DNA of 64,000 nucleotides from Nematostella vectensis (taxonomy: Eukaryota > Cnidaria > Anthozoa > Actiniaria > Edwardsiidae): contig NC_064036.1 of assembly GCF_932526225.1 (NCBI RefSeq), positions 5,029,519-5,093,518 on the forward strand. The letters run 5' to 3'. Under the pieces are notes generated by a model. It ran no database searches and had not been told where the DNA came from. It saw only the letters and a list, made by a program, of their open reading frames with translations. Positions 46,201 to 59,300 of the stretch are shown piece by piece (position 1 is the stretch's first letter; every line of letters begins with the position of its first letter). The position numbers were made by a program, and so were the translations under genes.

Positions 46201-49200
46201 ATATCCTATTACCAATCAAAAAATGAAAAACCTATATAGAGATTACTGAATGGAAATTGTGCGCGTACAGAACGATTACCAGTTCCGTATCACTTCATAT
46301 TAAAATTGCTCTATCTTTTTTGCGGAGGGCCCAATGCTCATGATTTTTTCTAAGACGACTACAAATTTACTTATGCATATAATATGCACAGAAAAGACTA
46401 CACATTTTCAAATTTTACTGATTTATATGGTATTTTCTGTTTGGACATAGTGGGAGTAGTTCCGTAGCAGCGGGCATAGTTCCGTATCACCCAAAAATAA
46501 TGTTGTCTGGTACGAGTTTTTTTTATTTGAGAATCAATAAAAACATATTTACTGAATAACATATCACATCCCTTCCTTTTTGCTTATAATTGATCTATAA
46601 AAATGATTTAACAGGTTAACAAACCAACAATCGTCAATGGGCTTTCGCTCGCGTGTCGCTAACAAATCCATATTGCAAGAAACAAAACGATCTGATAGAA
46701 TCTTTCAAAAATAAATGCCACAACCCACACAAATACTGAAACGGCAAAATAGACAAAGGGCAAAAATGTAAAAGATAAGGTGAGCCCAGAATTGGGTGAT
46801 TTATTTTGATAAATTTCGTGCACGAGAGCTCAACAAAAAGCCGTTTATGCTACAGCCGCCAATGCGTTGTTGTCGTTCTTTTAGAGAGTTCTGCAATAAC
46901 CATCCCATATCCCTTTTTACGTTAGCCAGATGATTTAACTATGGTTAATCTTGGCCGTTTTATTTAATCATCCTAGGATATTGATATATCAATCGCAGTT
47001 TCAGTAATTATTTTAATATAGAATAATATTTTATCGAGCGCTAAATAATATCAAGGAGGTTGTCTTCAAACTGAAGCCGAATGACTGAAATAAAAAGCCA
47101 ACATAAAAAAAAAATAACAGTTTAGAATTAACATTACTGGGATTAAATGATTAATTGAGAACGGGGTAATCAAATCAATCCTTTTTGCGGCTTTATATCT
47201 GCAGTCAAACCAAAAACACATTATGGGCGCAGGGTGATACGGAACTATTCCCACGACCTCCGGCAAGCACGAAAAACTAAAACAATATAAATCGAAAAAT
47301 TCGCATCAAGTCAGAAAAAAAACCATACACATAAACAGACATTATTTCTTCTAAGCATTCGTATAAAAATTAGGACATTTTTGTTAAAGGAGGTATTGTT
47401 TTCATCTGACTTTCGTGACGCGGGTCAGTTCACTATGTTCTACGATGATTATACAAATGTTAAAAAACGCCGTTTATTGAAATTCTGTATTTATCGATTT
47501 TTGCCGCGAAATGTAGGGTTTAAATCCGTTTTTTGTGATGACGATATTGTGTCCTTTATTTTGTGTACAATTTCAATGGTTTATTTGGAGTATTTAAAAA
47601 TAATTCTTTAAACAATCATCGTTAAATGTATAGCCATACCTTTGTATGGCTACTTGTTTTTATTCGGTATTGGAAATCAAACTATGTGATGAAATCTCGG
47701 AATAACCGTCTAAAAACAATTTTCTCTACTTAATTTAATCAGTAAGTAGCACAATAATTTTCACAATTTAGCCGATGGAGTTTTGTTATCGCGATACTAG
47801 TAGCAACTTCTTTGCTAAGAAAAAATGCTATTTTTGACAGCACTGTCGCGCGCAATAACATTTACATAGTCCTTGATTTAATTGTCATTTCCTGATTTGC
47901 AAATACTTGTCGAAACAGGACATTCACTTCCATACACGACTTTAGAATTGTTGAGACGATACACGCATTCTATCCGCAAAATTGAATGCCACCGCCATGG
48001 CCGAATGGCCGAAGATTTTCACAACCGAAGTTGTTGTAGCTGGAACATGGGGGGCATTGAGTACTCTATGTTTTATAGGCAACTTTGTCACCCTACTTAT
48101 CGGCTACCGTAATCGCGATCTCTGGACATCAACCAACATGTTTATCGTCTCATTAGCGCTGTCCGACTTTTGCTTTGCTCTGTTTAACGTCATTCCTGTT
48201 GGTACAACAACTCTAGCTAGCCGGGAATGGCCATTTCCTAAGTCAGTGTGCCAATACCAAGGCTTTATCGCGGTAGTTATAGCTGCCGCATCGATCATGA
48301 CTTTGGGTTGCACGGCAGTAAACCGGTACTACCGCGTTGTCAAACCACTCAATTACATACTCTACTTCTGCGAGAAAAGATAACTTTGTATAATAATATT
48401 AACGTGGCTCTTCGCGTTTCTCGCACCCGTGCCGTACCTCGCAAGCGGTAATCACTTCGTGTTCCAGCCCGCCAAAGGCTTCTGCTACTTGAAGATCGGC
48501 AGCGGCGCCTTCACGGCTTTTCGTACATGCTCTCGTACATAGGGATACCTACCTCGGCCATTTGTTACTACTACCTCACGGTGCCGCGCCACACTGCTCG
48601 CGTTTCTCAAGCCAGCTCAGTCACCGCCGCCGAGCTCAAGATCACCAAGACCCTGTTTCTCAAGCCAGCTCAGTCACCGCCGCCGAGATCAAGATCACCA
48701 AGACCCTGTTTTTGATCGTGTTTGTGTTTATCTGCTGCTGGACACCTGTGTTGGTCATAGATGTAGTGGATACGATAAGCGGGAGGTGGATTATGCCTCG
48801 GTGGTTATACTTACTTTATAGCTACCTGACTCTAATCAGCAGTACGGTGAACCCCGTGATTTATGTGCTCATGAATCCCACCTTCCGTGATGAGTATTTG
48901 AAGCTGATCAGGTGTCGACCCTGTCGCCGAAGGATAGAGGCCTTGACGACAAAAGGGTTAGACAATACATGCGCTGATGCGTCGTCAAGCTCAGACGGGA
49001 CTGTGATGAAATGTTCGAAGGACTTGCATTATGTATGAGATTCTTTTAGGAACAATGAATGCAATGATGACATCTTAGCGAAAAGAACACACTGAGGAAA
49101 TGTTCTTAGCGAAAGAAAGACACTTTTAAGAAAAACACCAATTAAATTTTATTCGTTAAAGGAACACGCTGATGAGATATTGTTAGCGAGAGGAGGACGC

Positions 49201-50318
49201 TGATGTGTTTGTTCTTCGTGAAAGGCAAACGCTGATAGGATGTTCTTACCGAAAATGTCACGCCTATGATATAATCTTAGCGAAAGGACCACACTGATGG
49301 GATCGTTCTTTGAAAAACGAATACGCCGATAAGTTAATCCTTGGTAATGTTAATGTGACGTTCGAAGATGAGGTAATCTTTGCGAAAGTTACACGCCGAG
49401 TTGTTCTCAGCAAAAGAAATATGTGATGTTCTTAGTCTAAGGAACACTGTGATGTAACACGCTGATACAGGGCCGTAGCAGGGGGTGGGGCACTGGGGGC
49501 ACGTACCCCCAAATATTATCAAAAATTATAATGAAATAACCAGGAAGGGCCATGCTATGCCCCCAATATTTTCTTAATGTTTCTGTATTGTTTCCCTTTT
49601 TGTTCCCCAATTTTTCGAGGACTGCTATGGCACTGTGATAAGATGTTGTTAGCGAAAGGAACCTGCTGATGACATGTTAGTTATGGAGACATTGCGTAAA
49701 AACGTACTCTTGAAATATGATTTAGACATTTGTATTTTTGTAAATAAAAAATTATTGAAAGTTCTAGTGTTGGAATAAGTAAGAGTTAAGGTTATTAGTT
49801 CTAGAATAGTCTCATCCGTTGATGCTCAGCCAAAAGGCGTGACGTTTGATAGCAACATTGTGTAGGTTCAAGGAAATACGTAGCTCTAAAAACAGCATTA
49901 AATTAAATACTGTAAATAATAATTTTGCCAGTGATTTTGTTTTTTTCAAGTTATGCCACCATTGTCATTATTAACCGCATCTTGAATTGTCTTGTGTTTC
50001 AATAAGCTGAATACAAATATAAAGCTGTTATTTTTATCAGCTCAGATTTTGATTGTTTCTACTAAGGTCAGGCAGCAATCATCGGCCATTGTCGACATGG
50101 ATGGATCGTTTTTGTAAATTTCTTACAGTGCAATACTAGCCTTGTTAATAATAAATAGCCGAATAGCCTAACCTAATAATAGCCTTGTAAATGTCTCGTA
50201 TTGTGCCTTTTCTATAATTCAGTTTGTAATTGCAATAGAAATGACAAAACTTTATTATTGTTATTGTCGTTGTTATTATTATTTTGTTAGTAATAGTTGT
50301 CGTTGTTGTTGTTGTTGT

Positions 50319-50381
<63 letters not shown>

Positions 50382-53300
50382 GGTAGGGTAGGGTAGGGTA
50401 GGGTAGGGTAGGGTAGGGTAGGGTAGGGTAGGGTAGGGTAGGGTAGGGTAGGGTAGGGTAGGGTAGGGTAGGGTAGGGTAGGGTAGGTATAGGTATAGGT
50501 ATAGGTATAGGTATAGGTATAGGTATAGGTATAGGTATAGGTATAGGTATAGGTATAGGTATAGGTATAGGTATAGGTATAGGTATAGGTATAGGTATAG
50601 GTATAGGTATAGGTATAGGTATAGGTATAGGTATAGGTATAGGTATAGGTATAGGTATAGGTATAGGTATAGGTATAGGTATAGGTATAGGTATAGGTAT
50701 AGGTATAGGTATAGGTATAGGTATAGGTATAGGTATAGGTATAGGTATAGGTATAGGTATAGGTATAGGTATAGGTATAGGTATAGGTATAGGTATAGGT
50801 ATAGGTATAGGTATAGGTATAGGTATAGGTATAGGTATAGGTATAGGTATAGGTATAGGTATAGGTATAGGTATAGGTATAGGTATAGGTATAGGTATAG
50901 GTATAGGTATAGGTATAGGTATAGGTATAGGTATAGGTATAGGTATAGGTATAGGTATAGGTATAGGTATAGGTATAGGTATAGGTATAGGTATAGGTAT
51001 AGGTATAGGTATAGGTATAGGTATAGGTATAGGTATAGGTATAGGTATAGGTATAGGTATAGGTATAGGTATAGGTATAGGTATAGGTATAGGTATAGGT
51101 ATAGGTATAGGTATAGGTATAGGTATAGGTATAGGTATAGGTATAGGTATAGGTATAGGTATAGGTATAGGTATAGGTATAGGTATAGGTATAGGTATAG
51201 GTATAGGTATAGGTATAGGTATAGGTATAGGTATAGGTATAGGTATAGGTATAGGTATAGGTATAGGTATAGGTATAGGTATAGGTATAGGTATAGGTAT
51301 AGGTATAGGTATAGGTATAGGTATAGGTATAGGTATAGGTATAGGTATAGGTATAGGTATAGGTATAGGTATAGGTATAGGTATAGGTATAGGTATAGGT
51401 ATAGGTATAGGTATAGGTATAGGTATAGGTATAGGTATAGGTATAGGTATAGGTATAGGTATAGGTATAGGTATAGGTATAGGTATAGGTATAGGTATAG
51501 GTATAGGTATAGGTATAGGTATAGGTATAGGTATAGGTATAGGTATAGGTATAGGTATAGGTATAGGTATAGGTATAGGTATAGGTATAGGTATAGGTAT
51601 AGGTATAGGTATAGGTATAGGTATAGGTATAGGTATAGGTATAGATATAGATATGATAGTTAAGTTTATTTAAATCAATTGCAGCATTAAGCTGAATTAC
51701 TGATTACAGCGCTAATGAAGATAATTTGAAAATTTAACGGTCACAAATTCTGAACAACGATTTGTACTGTACACTTTACAAAAGCTTGTTCCATTAGATC
51801 TAAGAGCAAAATTATGGTCTACTTTAACTCGACATGATGAGTTGGTATAGCGGATTATTTTTCTTGATGTTTGAAACAAATTTCTGGCAGTTTGTTTCCC
51901 TGCGCAACGACAACTTGTTAAGAGTTAACGTGGCAAGAGCGTCATCATAGCTGACTCCGGGAATGATAATACGAAGTGCCCTTTTCTGGAAATGCTCTAT
52001 AGCATCCGATAGAATATGGCAGGTTTGCAAAAACCGGACCAGCGTTGTTGTTCTTGTTGTTGTTAGTGACCAAATTATGTATACTTTCTACTTCCAATGT
52101 AATCTCTATGTAGTATTATCTAGAATACATTGGTTATAACGCTCGTGGATTCAGAGAGACTTGGGAGCGCCTTCTGTGTCACATGATTTTATTTATATCT
52201 TGACCACGAATTTTTTGTCTCCTTAGGTTTCGCTGTTGGGCTCGCTGCAGAATATCGCTGGCTGGGATGGCCTGTCTGACATAGGTCTTGATGGTATGTG
52301 CTATGTCACTCTTTTGTAGGAGACGTTCTCTTGCTGAAAACATGGAACCTTATCCATCATGAAGTACCCCTAAGATCTCGTGATTCTCTCGTTAAGTTTA
52401 ACAACGAAGGGCTGGGGGGGCACGATACGGAAACATTAAGAAGACATTGGGGGGGCACAGCCACGCCCCTACTGGTCATTTTCTTATGATTTTTGAAAAT
52501 CGTGCCCCTAGTGCCTCAACTCCTGCTAGGACCGTGAATTGGTTAATTTTTTTTATAACTTTGTCAAACGTAGAGCAAAATTGTTTCGTAATCTATACGA
52601 TCAACTGTTAAGTTTATAAAATCATCAGATATTTCTTTCATTACAGGTCCCACGGGTTCCTGGATATCTAACCCTGGGTTTGGATCAAACTTAAACTACA
52701 CCCTCAGCAAAAGGTAGCTGGAACATTACGCTATTGAAACGGCGACAGCAACTGCAGACTACAATTGAAAATACTGATAGTTAGAGGTGAAAATCTATGG
52801 GAAGTGTGCGCTGTAAACCAGGCTATCATTGTTCGTTATGATCGCAACAAGGTTCCAAGCTTGTATCAACTTTTTAAATTTATTGAATCTAGAATAGAAT
52901 TTGAATTGCGCACTAAGCATAAAAGCATTTTTGGTTACGCTCTCGGCGTCATCTTTGCGTAAGTCCCAATTTTTCAACTTTGTCTGAGATTTAGGCAAAT
53001 CCGTCCAAATGCTTACATCAGACGTCAGATTTTAATCCCCTACATTGCTTTGTAGTGGCTTTTTTGAGGGTATTGGTATGTTCAAGCCAAAGCTTGGAGA
53101 CTCAAAGCTGAATGAAAACGGGCATGTGGCGATTGCTGGTAAGGTTTCGGTTCAGTATTTTATTTAGTATAGCCATTAACTGCATTATTTAGTATAGCCA
53201 TTAACTGCATGTGGCTAAGGATTAAATAGATACTTTACATAGTACATTGATAGTTTGATGGATTGCTTTACATTGATTTGTAATGTACTGTATGTATTTT

Positions 53301-56300
53301 ATAGAAAGGGTAAATGCATGTAGGACATGTACATCTCCCATTATCCCCGACCTTCTAAATTTCATTTCCTTGGTTTGCTAGTTGTACCTAATGACAGGGA
53401 CAAACAGATCGACCGTGTGCTACAGTACCAGTCGGTCAAGGATCTATGGAGTAACTTTCAGAAACTTCAGTTTGACGGAAGTGTCGCCCCACAGCTTTCT
53501 CCAGTAAGTAATAGCCCATGTAGCTCAGTCGTTTCACTGGTGCCTTAATTGGATGTTCCTTTTTAATATTCCAGGAGGGCAAAACGTGGAATGGTGCAAT
53601 GTGTAGTACAAGGAATATCGCGGCGAACGCAACTGAGGTAAGTTTTTTAATTACTACATCGAAATTGCTTTATGTGTTTTTACAGCGCAACCAGCAAAAC
53701 CGTGAGCACCTAAGTATGTGTTGAATATTTATTTATCTTCTGACGAATCAGACGCGAGAACCTCTTGAGACATGTTTCTAATTGGCCGTTTGAATATCTC
53801 GCGAGTGATTGGTCGGATCAAACATTCCATACATACTTCAGGTGTTCACGGTATTACTGGTCGCGCTATAACCGATCATGTTTTGATAAGTATCTTATTC
53901 CATGTTTTTGTTGAACAGACGTTCACATTCCTTCTTGCCTGGCATTTCCCGCACAGGTAAGCATTTCAAGGTTTTTGTACAGGTTGGGTTAACTTAGAGG
54001 CCAGCTTGAAGAAAAAATGGTCTTCATTTACGCGCCACTTTGTCAATGGTTGCGGAGCATTCCGGCTAATTGCAATGAAATGTGCGAGAAACTCCCACAG
54101 AGAAAAGGACGAGAGGTCCCGTTTGTTACTGTCATCGTCATCATATCAATCAATATGTGTCTTTTGTTTTCTAATTATTGTCTAAAAGAGCCTGCTGTGA
54201 GCGCACGGGAAAGCTGTGATGTTCATTACGAAAAATAATAATGGATAGGGGGTGGGTGGGGGATCAATAGATCCAGTTTTTCTCGGATTTTTGGATTTTT
54301 TGTTAACTTTACCAGATTCCTAAGCTTGATGTTCTGTTCCTCTAATCACATATTTTTTTCAACCTATGTTTGCTAGTAGCGGGGTGGGGTACTCAAAATG
54401 GATTTACTTGTTGGCTTACATACCTATTTCAAATAAGAGGTCATTCGAAGGATTCATACGTGTTGTACCCCGCAGTGCTTTAGGGGTATCACATAAATAA
54501 ACAAATAAGCGTTTGAAATATTCCAGGTTAAGAAAGCTTATTGTTTTTATTGGTATATGAACATTTTTAGGCTTTTAAAGACCAGCTTTAGCCGTTTACC
54601 TTTTACCCATGAGCCCAAGCTGGACACGATACAGAGATTCTTTAGTACAACCTTATTGAACTGTTGAAATAGGTGTAAACGCCGCATGAGTCAAATATGG
54701 AGGAACATATGATAAGCCCTGTTTCCACATTTTATTTATGGACAAAGCTTAAATACCTGACACGTCGATTCTTCTGTCCGTGCCAGGAACCAGACAGAAG
54801 ATGGTCTGTCTTTATTATTAAATTTTTGCCAATCTTCAAAATATTCCAGGTTTTTCTGTTTAAAACGCAACACGTCATAACCCCTTAAAAGAACATAAAA
54901 GTGATGTTATTCCAAGTGTTGGAGACTCCAGTTTACAATTGTATGGGTTTTTTTCCACAGATACGTTAACTGGAGCCAGAGCGGCTTTGGAATAAACGAC
55001 CCAAATAGCGCTTATTACATCGGTACAAAATATTCGGAATATTGGAAGAATATCGAAGAGGTAATCATTTCCAGTCAAACTACACATATAAGGGAAGGAG
55101 GACATGACGGAAAAACCTGGAAAATTCGCAATTCGAGATAGAAAAAGAAGACACAATTTCTTACAATGGCGATCGGTTCCTTGTATTCCGGACTGATTTT
55201 TGAAACACAAATAACGTGAGGCCGAAATGCACATACCCAGATTTTTGCTTTTTTTTCTTGATCATCTTTGCGCTTTGTATGACCTCAGGGACGAAAAGCC
55301 CAAATTTCAATGACACTTTACAAAAAGTCGCATTAATTTAAAAAAAGCCGCATTTGATATTTTGTTTGCTATTACTCACTAAGTAGTTAGAGAAATTTTC
55401 CGCCTTTTAGATCTGAAATGAGCTTATTTGAAGCGTTAAGTCATGTTTTTCCGTCATGTCAGGAAGGAGTACAATAAAGTGTTCTAGGAAAAAGAAATAG
55501 CTGTGAGGTTAGAACACCGATATAACGTTCTAAATGAAAGGGAGAATGAAATAAACAAATTTGTTTTTTTTTAGGTACTGTTCTATTCTACCTCGAATTT
55601 AAAAGATTTGCAGACCAAGACCAGAGCTTTCAGGGACTCCATGTTTGACACGTCATTGCCATGGCAACTGGTAGACAGTGCGGCAGGTCGAGTCTCGGTT
55701 TTAAAGTGAGTAAGCTTTACTTATTATAATGGGGCCAAGACGCTCTCTTCGCATAAAAGATACTTTCCTTTCTGAAGCCTATGATATGCAAATCATCATA
55801 AGTAAATAAAATCCTATTTCATTCAAACAAGGAACACACGAGTCAGTCTTATAATTCTTTTATTGTATGCCGTAAATAGCAAGGCCACAGCGAGCGGGGG
55901 AGCAAAGGCCATGTCTCGGTGGCGGTGTGGCCCGGTGGGTGGGTAATTGGTGGGTACTAGTGGAAACAAATACAATAATCGCGAGTCGTGTTCAAAACGA
56001 AGTGATAAACAATCACATGAGTCATGGCACTCAAGGATTATGGCTAATAATAAATCTATTCGCGGACTGCCATTGGATGTAATCAAATACCATACATTTC
56101 AGATCGCCAAATTGCATGTGGCATGCCGATGGGAATTTCTACGGTTTTGAAGGTACATTATATAGCACCCTAAACATACGAAAATCAAATAATACACTGT
56201 GTAATTAATTATATGGTGATCATGTTTTTGATAATGCTTCTTAAAAATCATTCTCCAGTTACCTCTGGACGGGGAATCTTTCCATTCTCATTTCATTATC

Positions 56301-59300
56301 GTCTTATGACGCTACTTTGTGATCTTGCCATTTCTTATGCTGCTTCTTTGATGCAAGTATAAATGAACAAATTTCCATCAGAATTAATTAAGTATATGTT
56401 TGGTTTTGTTACAGGTTGCAGTCCCAAGGAAGGTGAGATTAAAACAAAACGCATCATACTTACGTTATACGTTTTACGTATTATACATGGAACATATGAT
56501 AACACATGATGCAAATGATACACATCGGACCCATGATACGCCTTTTACACTTGAGGCAAATGCTACAGATTAACAAGTCCACAAATCAGTATCCATTTTA
56601 TATATGGAGCATATTATCACACATGATAATAATGATACACATAGGACACATGGTACACCTTTTACACATGAGGCAAATGCTACAGGTTAGCACATACACA
56701 TCAGTACCCATTATATACTGGAACATATGATTACACATGATAATTACAATATTCATGGGACCCATGATACGCCTTTCACACATGAGGCACATCAGTGCCC
56801 ATTATATACATGGAACATATGATCACTTATAATAATTACAATATTCATCGGACCGATGGTACACCTTTTACACATGAGGCAAATGCTACAGGTTAACACA
56901 TACACATCAGTACCCATTATATACTGGAACATATGATCAAATAGGATAACAACGATATTTATCGGACCAATGATACACCTTTCACACATGTAAGATAATG
57001 ATACACGTCTTACAAATAATGCCAATGTTACACATGCAACACATATAATACACGTCTTGCACATGCCAATGATTCACAGAGAATAGAACACATATTACCG
57101 TCTTAGAAATGCAGCATGATCTTATCAGTTATACCATGGCAAGAGGGGAATTTAGTGATCAACGTTTCCCGTAACTGAGTGATAATTAGTTGAAGTCTCT
57201 TTTTTGCGGGAAATTTAGTTCGTTAGTAAGCTTTTCTCAGAAAACAATAGAATCCAAGGTGATCTTTTTATTATTACACAGTGTCACACGCGACATGTAC
57301 ACAGGTATTACACATTGGATAAACAACGTTGATTGACATTTCCAGTAACACTTATCCCATTCTATCAGGTTGTTGCCCATTGAACTGCACTCACGTTTGG
57401 AACTACGAGATGGCGCTTGCAAAGTAAGACCATGAGCCACGCATTCTCACCAGTTTACTTCCGGTCGATTACGTTACAATCTCCGATGATTTTAAAAAAA
57501 CGGAAAACGCGAAAAATATTTCAAAATATTGAAAGCAGTGCGTATATTGCAAGTTTCTTCGAGGATGTGATTGATAATTTAGAGCGGATGGCATGTTAAA
57601 TATCTCGAATTCTAATAGATTCTTTTGTCTTTTAACGGAGGTCGGACCTCCGGACCTCCGGAAGTAAACTGGTGACAATGCGGCTTTAAACATGACAATG
57701 TACACGTAAAATTCTCCTAGTTCATCATTGTTAGCGTTTACTCGTGCGATCTTCGTTATCCCCGTGATCATAGTTGTCTTGATCAAAATCATCGTTTTAG
57801 TAATCCTCATTGTATTAAAGGTGCTTCCCCGATTTGGAACGAACCATGAGGAACGTAGACTTGTTGCTGCAGATAACTCCCACAGCTGTCATCCCGAGGT
57901 AAAATACAAAACAAAAAGTGTCAATTTGTCGTGTTCTCAAAGTTCTTCTTTACAAATCTCTTAAAATATATGTGAAGACAAACTTTGTATTGAAGCAATA
58001 CGGGAGTCTATAAACATGCTTAAGGTTTTTTGTCTCCTCGGTTGTACAATAGTTTGACAGACTATTTACTTTGTGTTGCCAACAAAAGCAGTGTAAAGCC
58101 TAGTATTCTATGTCTGACATTCTTCCTTTCGCCATTGTCGTACAACCGTACCCACGCACGCACACTAGCACCTTTTCTTTCAAGTCTGGCATTCTACGTT
58201 CTATCTAGGCCGCTCCACTGATCCACCGACACTGCACACACCCCTTTCTCAAAGGCAGGCATTTTTCGTCACGTCTAATCTAGCTCTACCTCTGTGTTTC
58301 TCGGCTGAGAAGGCTGACATTCTATGTTCCCACTAGCCACTCCATGTTCCGCTAGCACTGCACACAAACACCCCTTCCTTGAAGGCTGACTTTCTACATT
58401 CCATCTAGCCGCACCACTGTACCCCTGACCTTGCGCCGAGTCTGGACATTCTGGGAAAACTACACAGAAGACCCCGCCTCCACCATGATCTGTGTAGACG
58501 GGGATGTCGGGACAGTTCTGAAGACGTACCGAGAGGTAAACACATCAATGAACACATTCCTATTAAACTATGAACCGCAAAATTCCGAAAATAAACTTTC
58601 TCGAATATAAGTGTCTATTTTACTGGAAACGCATAATCCTTTCAAATAATTGCACTTACGAAACCGCCCAAAACATAATCAGCGAAGAATTTTAAGAATT
58701 CCATCGCCGGTATCGCAGGTATTTCGTTGGGTTCATAGATTAGCTTCGGCCCGTATGATAAATGAACTTCTCCCAAACTCTATCTAAGTCTTTCCCCTGT
58801 ATTTTCCCTCGATCAGCCTTTCGATGTATTTGTATACGCCTGTTTCAAAGACAGTAAATGTTGATTGTCGAATCGGAGCTCAAAGACCAAAACGTCCCAT
58901 TGGTCTCTCTTATATTTCTTCTGAGTGCAAGAAGCCAATTCAATGCTATCAGTTTATGGCTCTGGCATCACTGGAGCTTATTTATCTTCTTAATAATAAA
59001 TACCCAAAGCATATTTTGGTCACATAACTAACATTTGCCGTGCCGTACTCATTTTTTTTAAATAGATGTATTTCCCTTTTTCGTCTGTAGGTTCGGCAAG
59101 GGGCGCCAAAGACTTGGTTCAACAAAATGTGGCCTCAGGTGAAGAGGATCATGAAACGATGGATGACTGATCTCGACAACGGCACAGGTTTATTGAAATT
59201 GATTTTTTTTCATCTTACGACCACGTATTTGTTTATAACTGTTAACGTGAGGGAGCTGACGTGACGTGGGGGAACTGAGGGCACGTCCACCCCTTCCAAT

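Noticed and set aside
46472-47252. 0.75-kb inverted pair as a transposon
   Set aside because: Only about 21 bp with a mismatch and no target duplication; kept as a note in the intron entry rather than called as an element.
50381-50485. Internal telomere block
   Set aside because: The unit is GGGTA, not TTAGGG, and it grades into GATA and GGTATA arrays; simple-repeat expansion explains it better than telomere capture.
57821-57898. Alternative frame [14 protein letters not shown] for GH116 exon 21
   Set aside because: Phase from exon 20 requires the other frame, which gives [13 protein letters not shown], matching GH116 enzymes.
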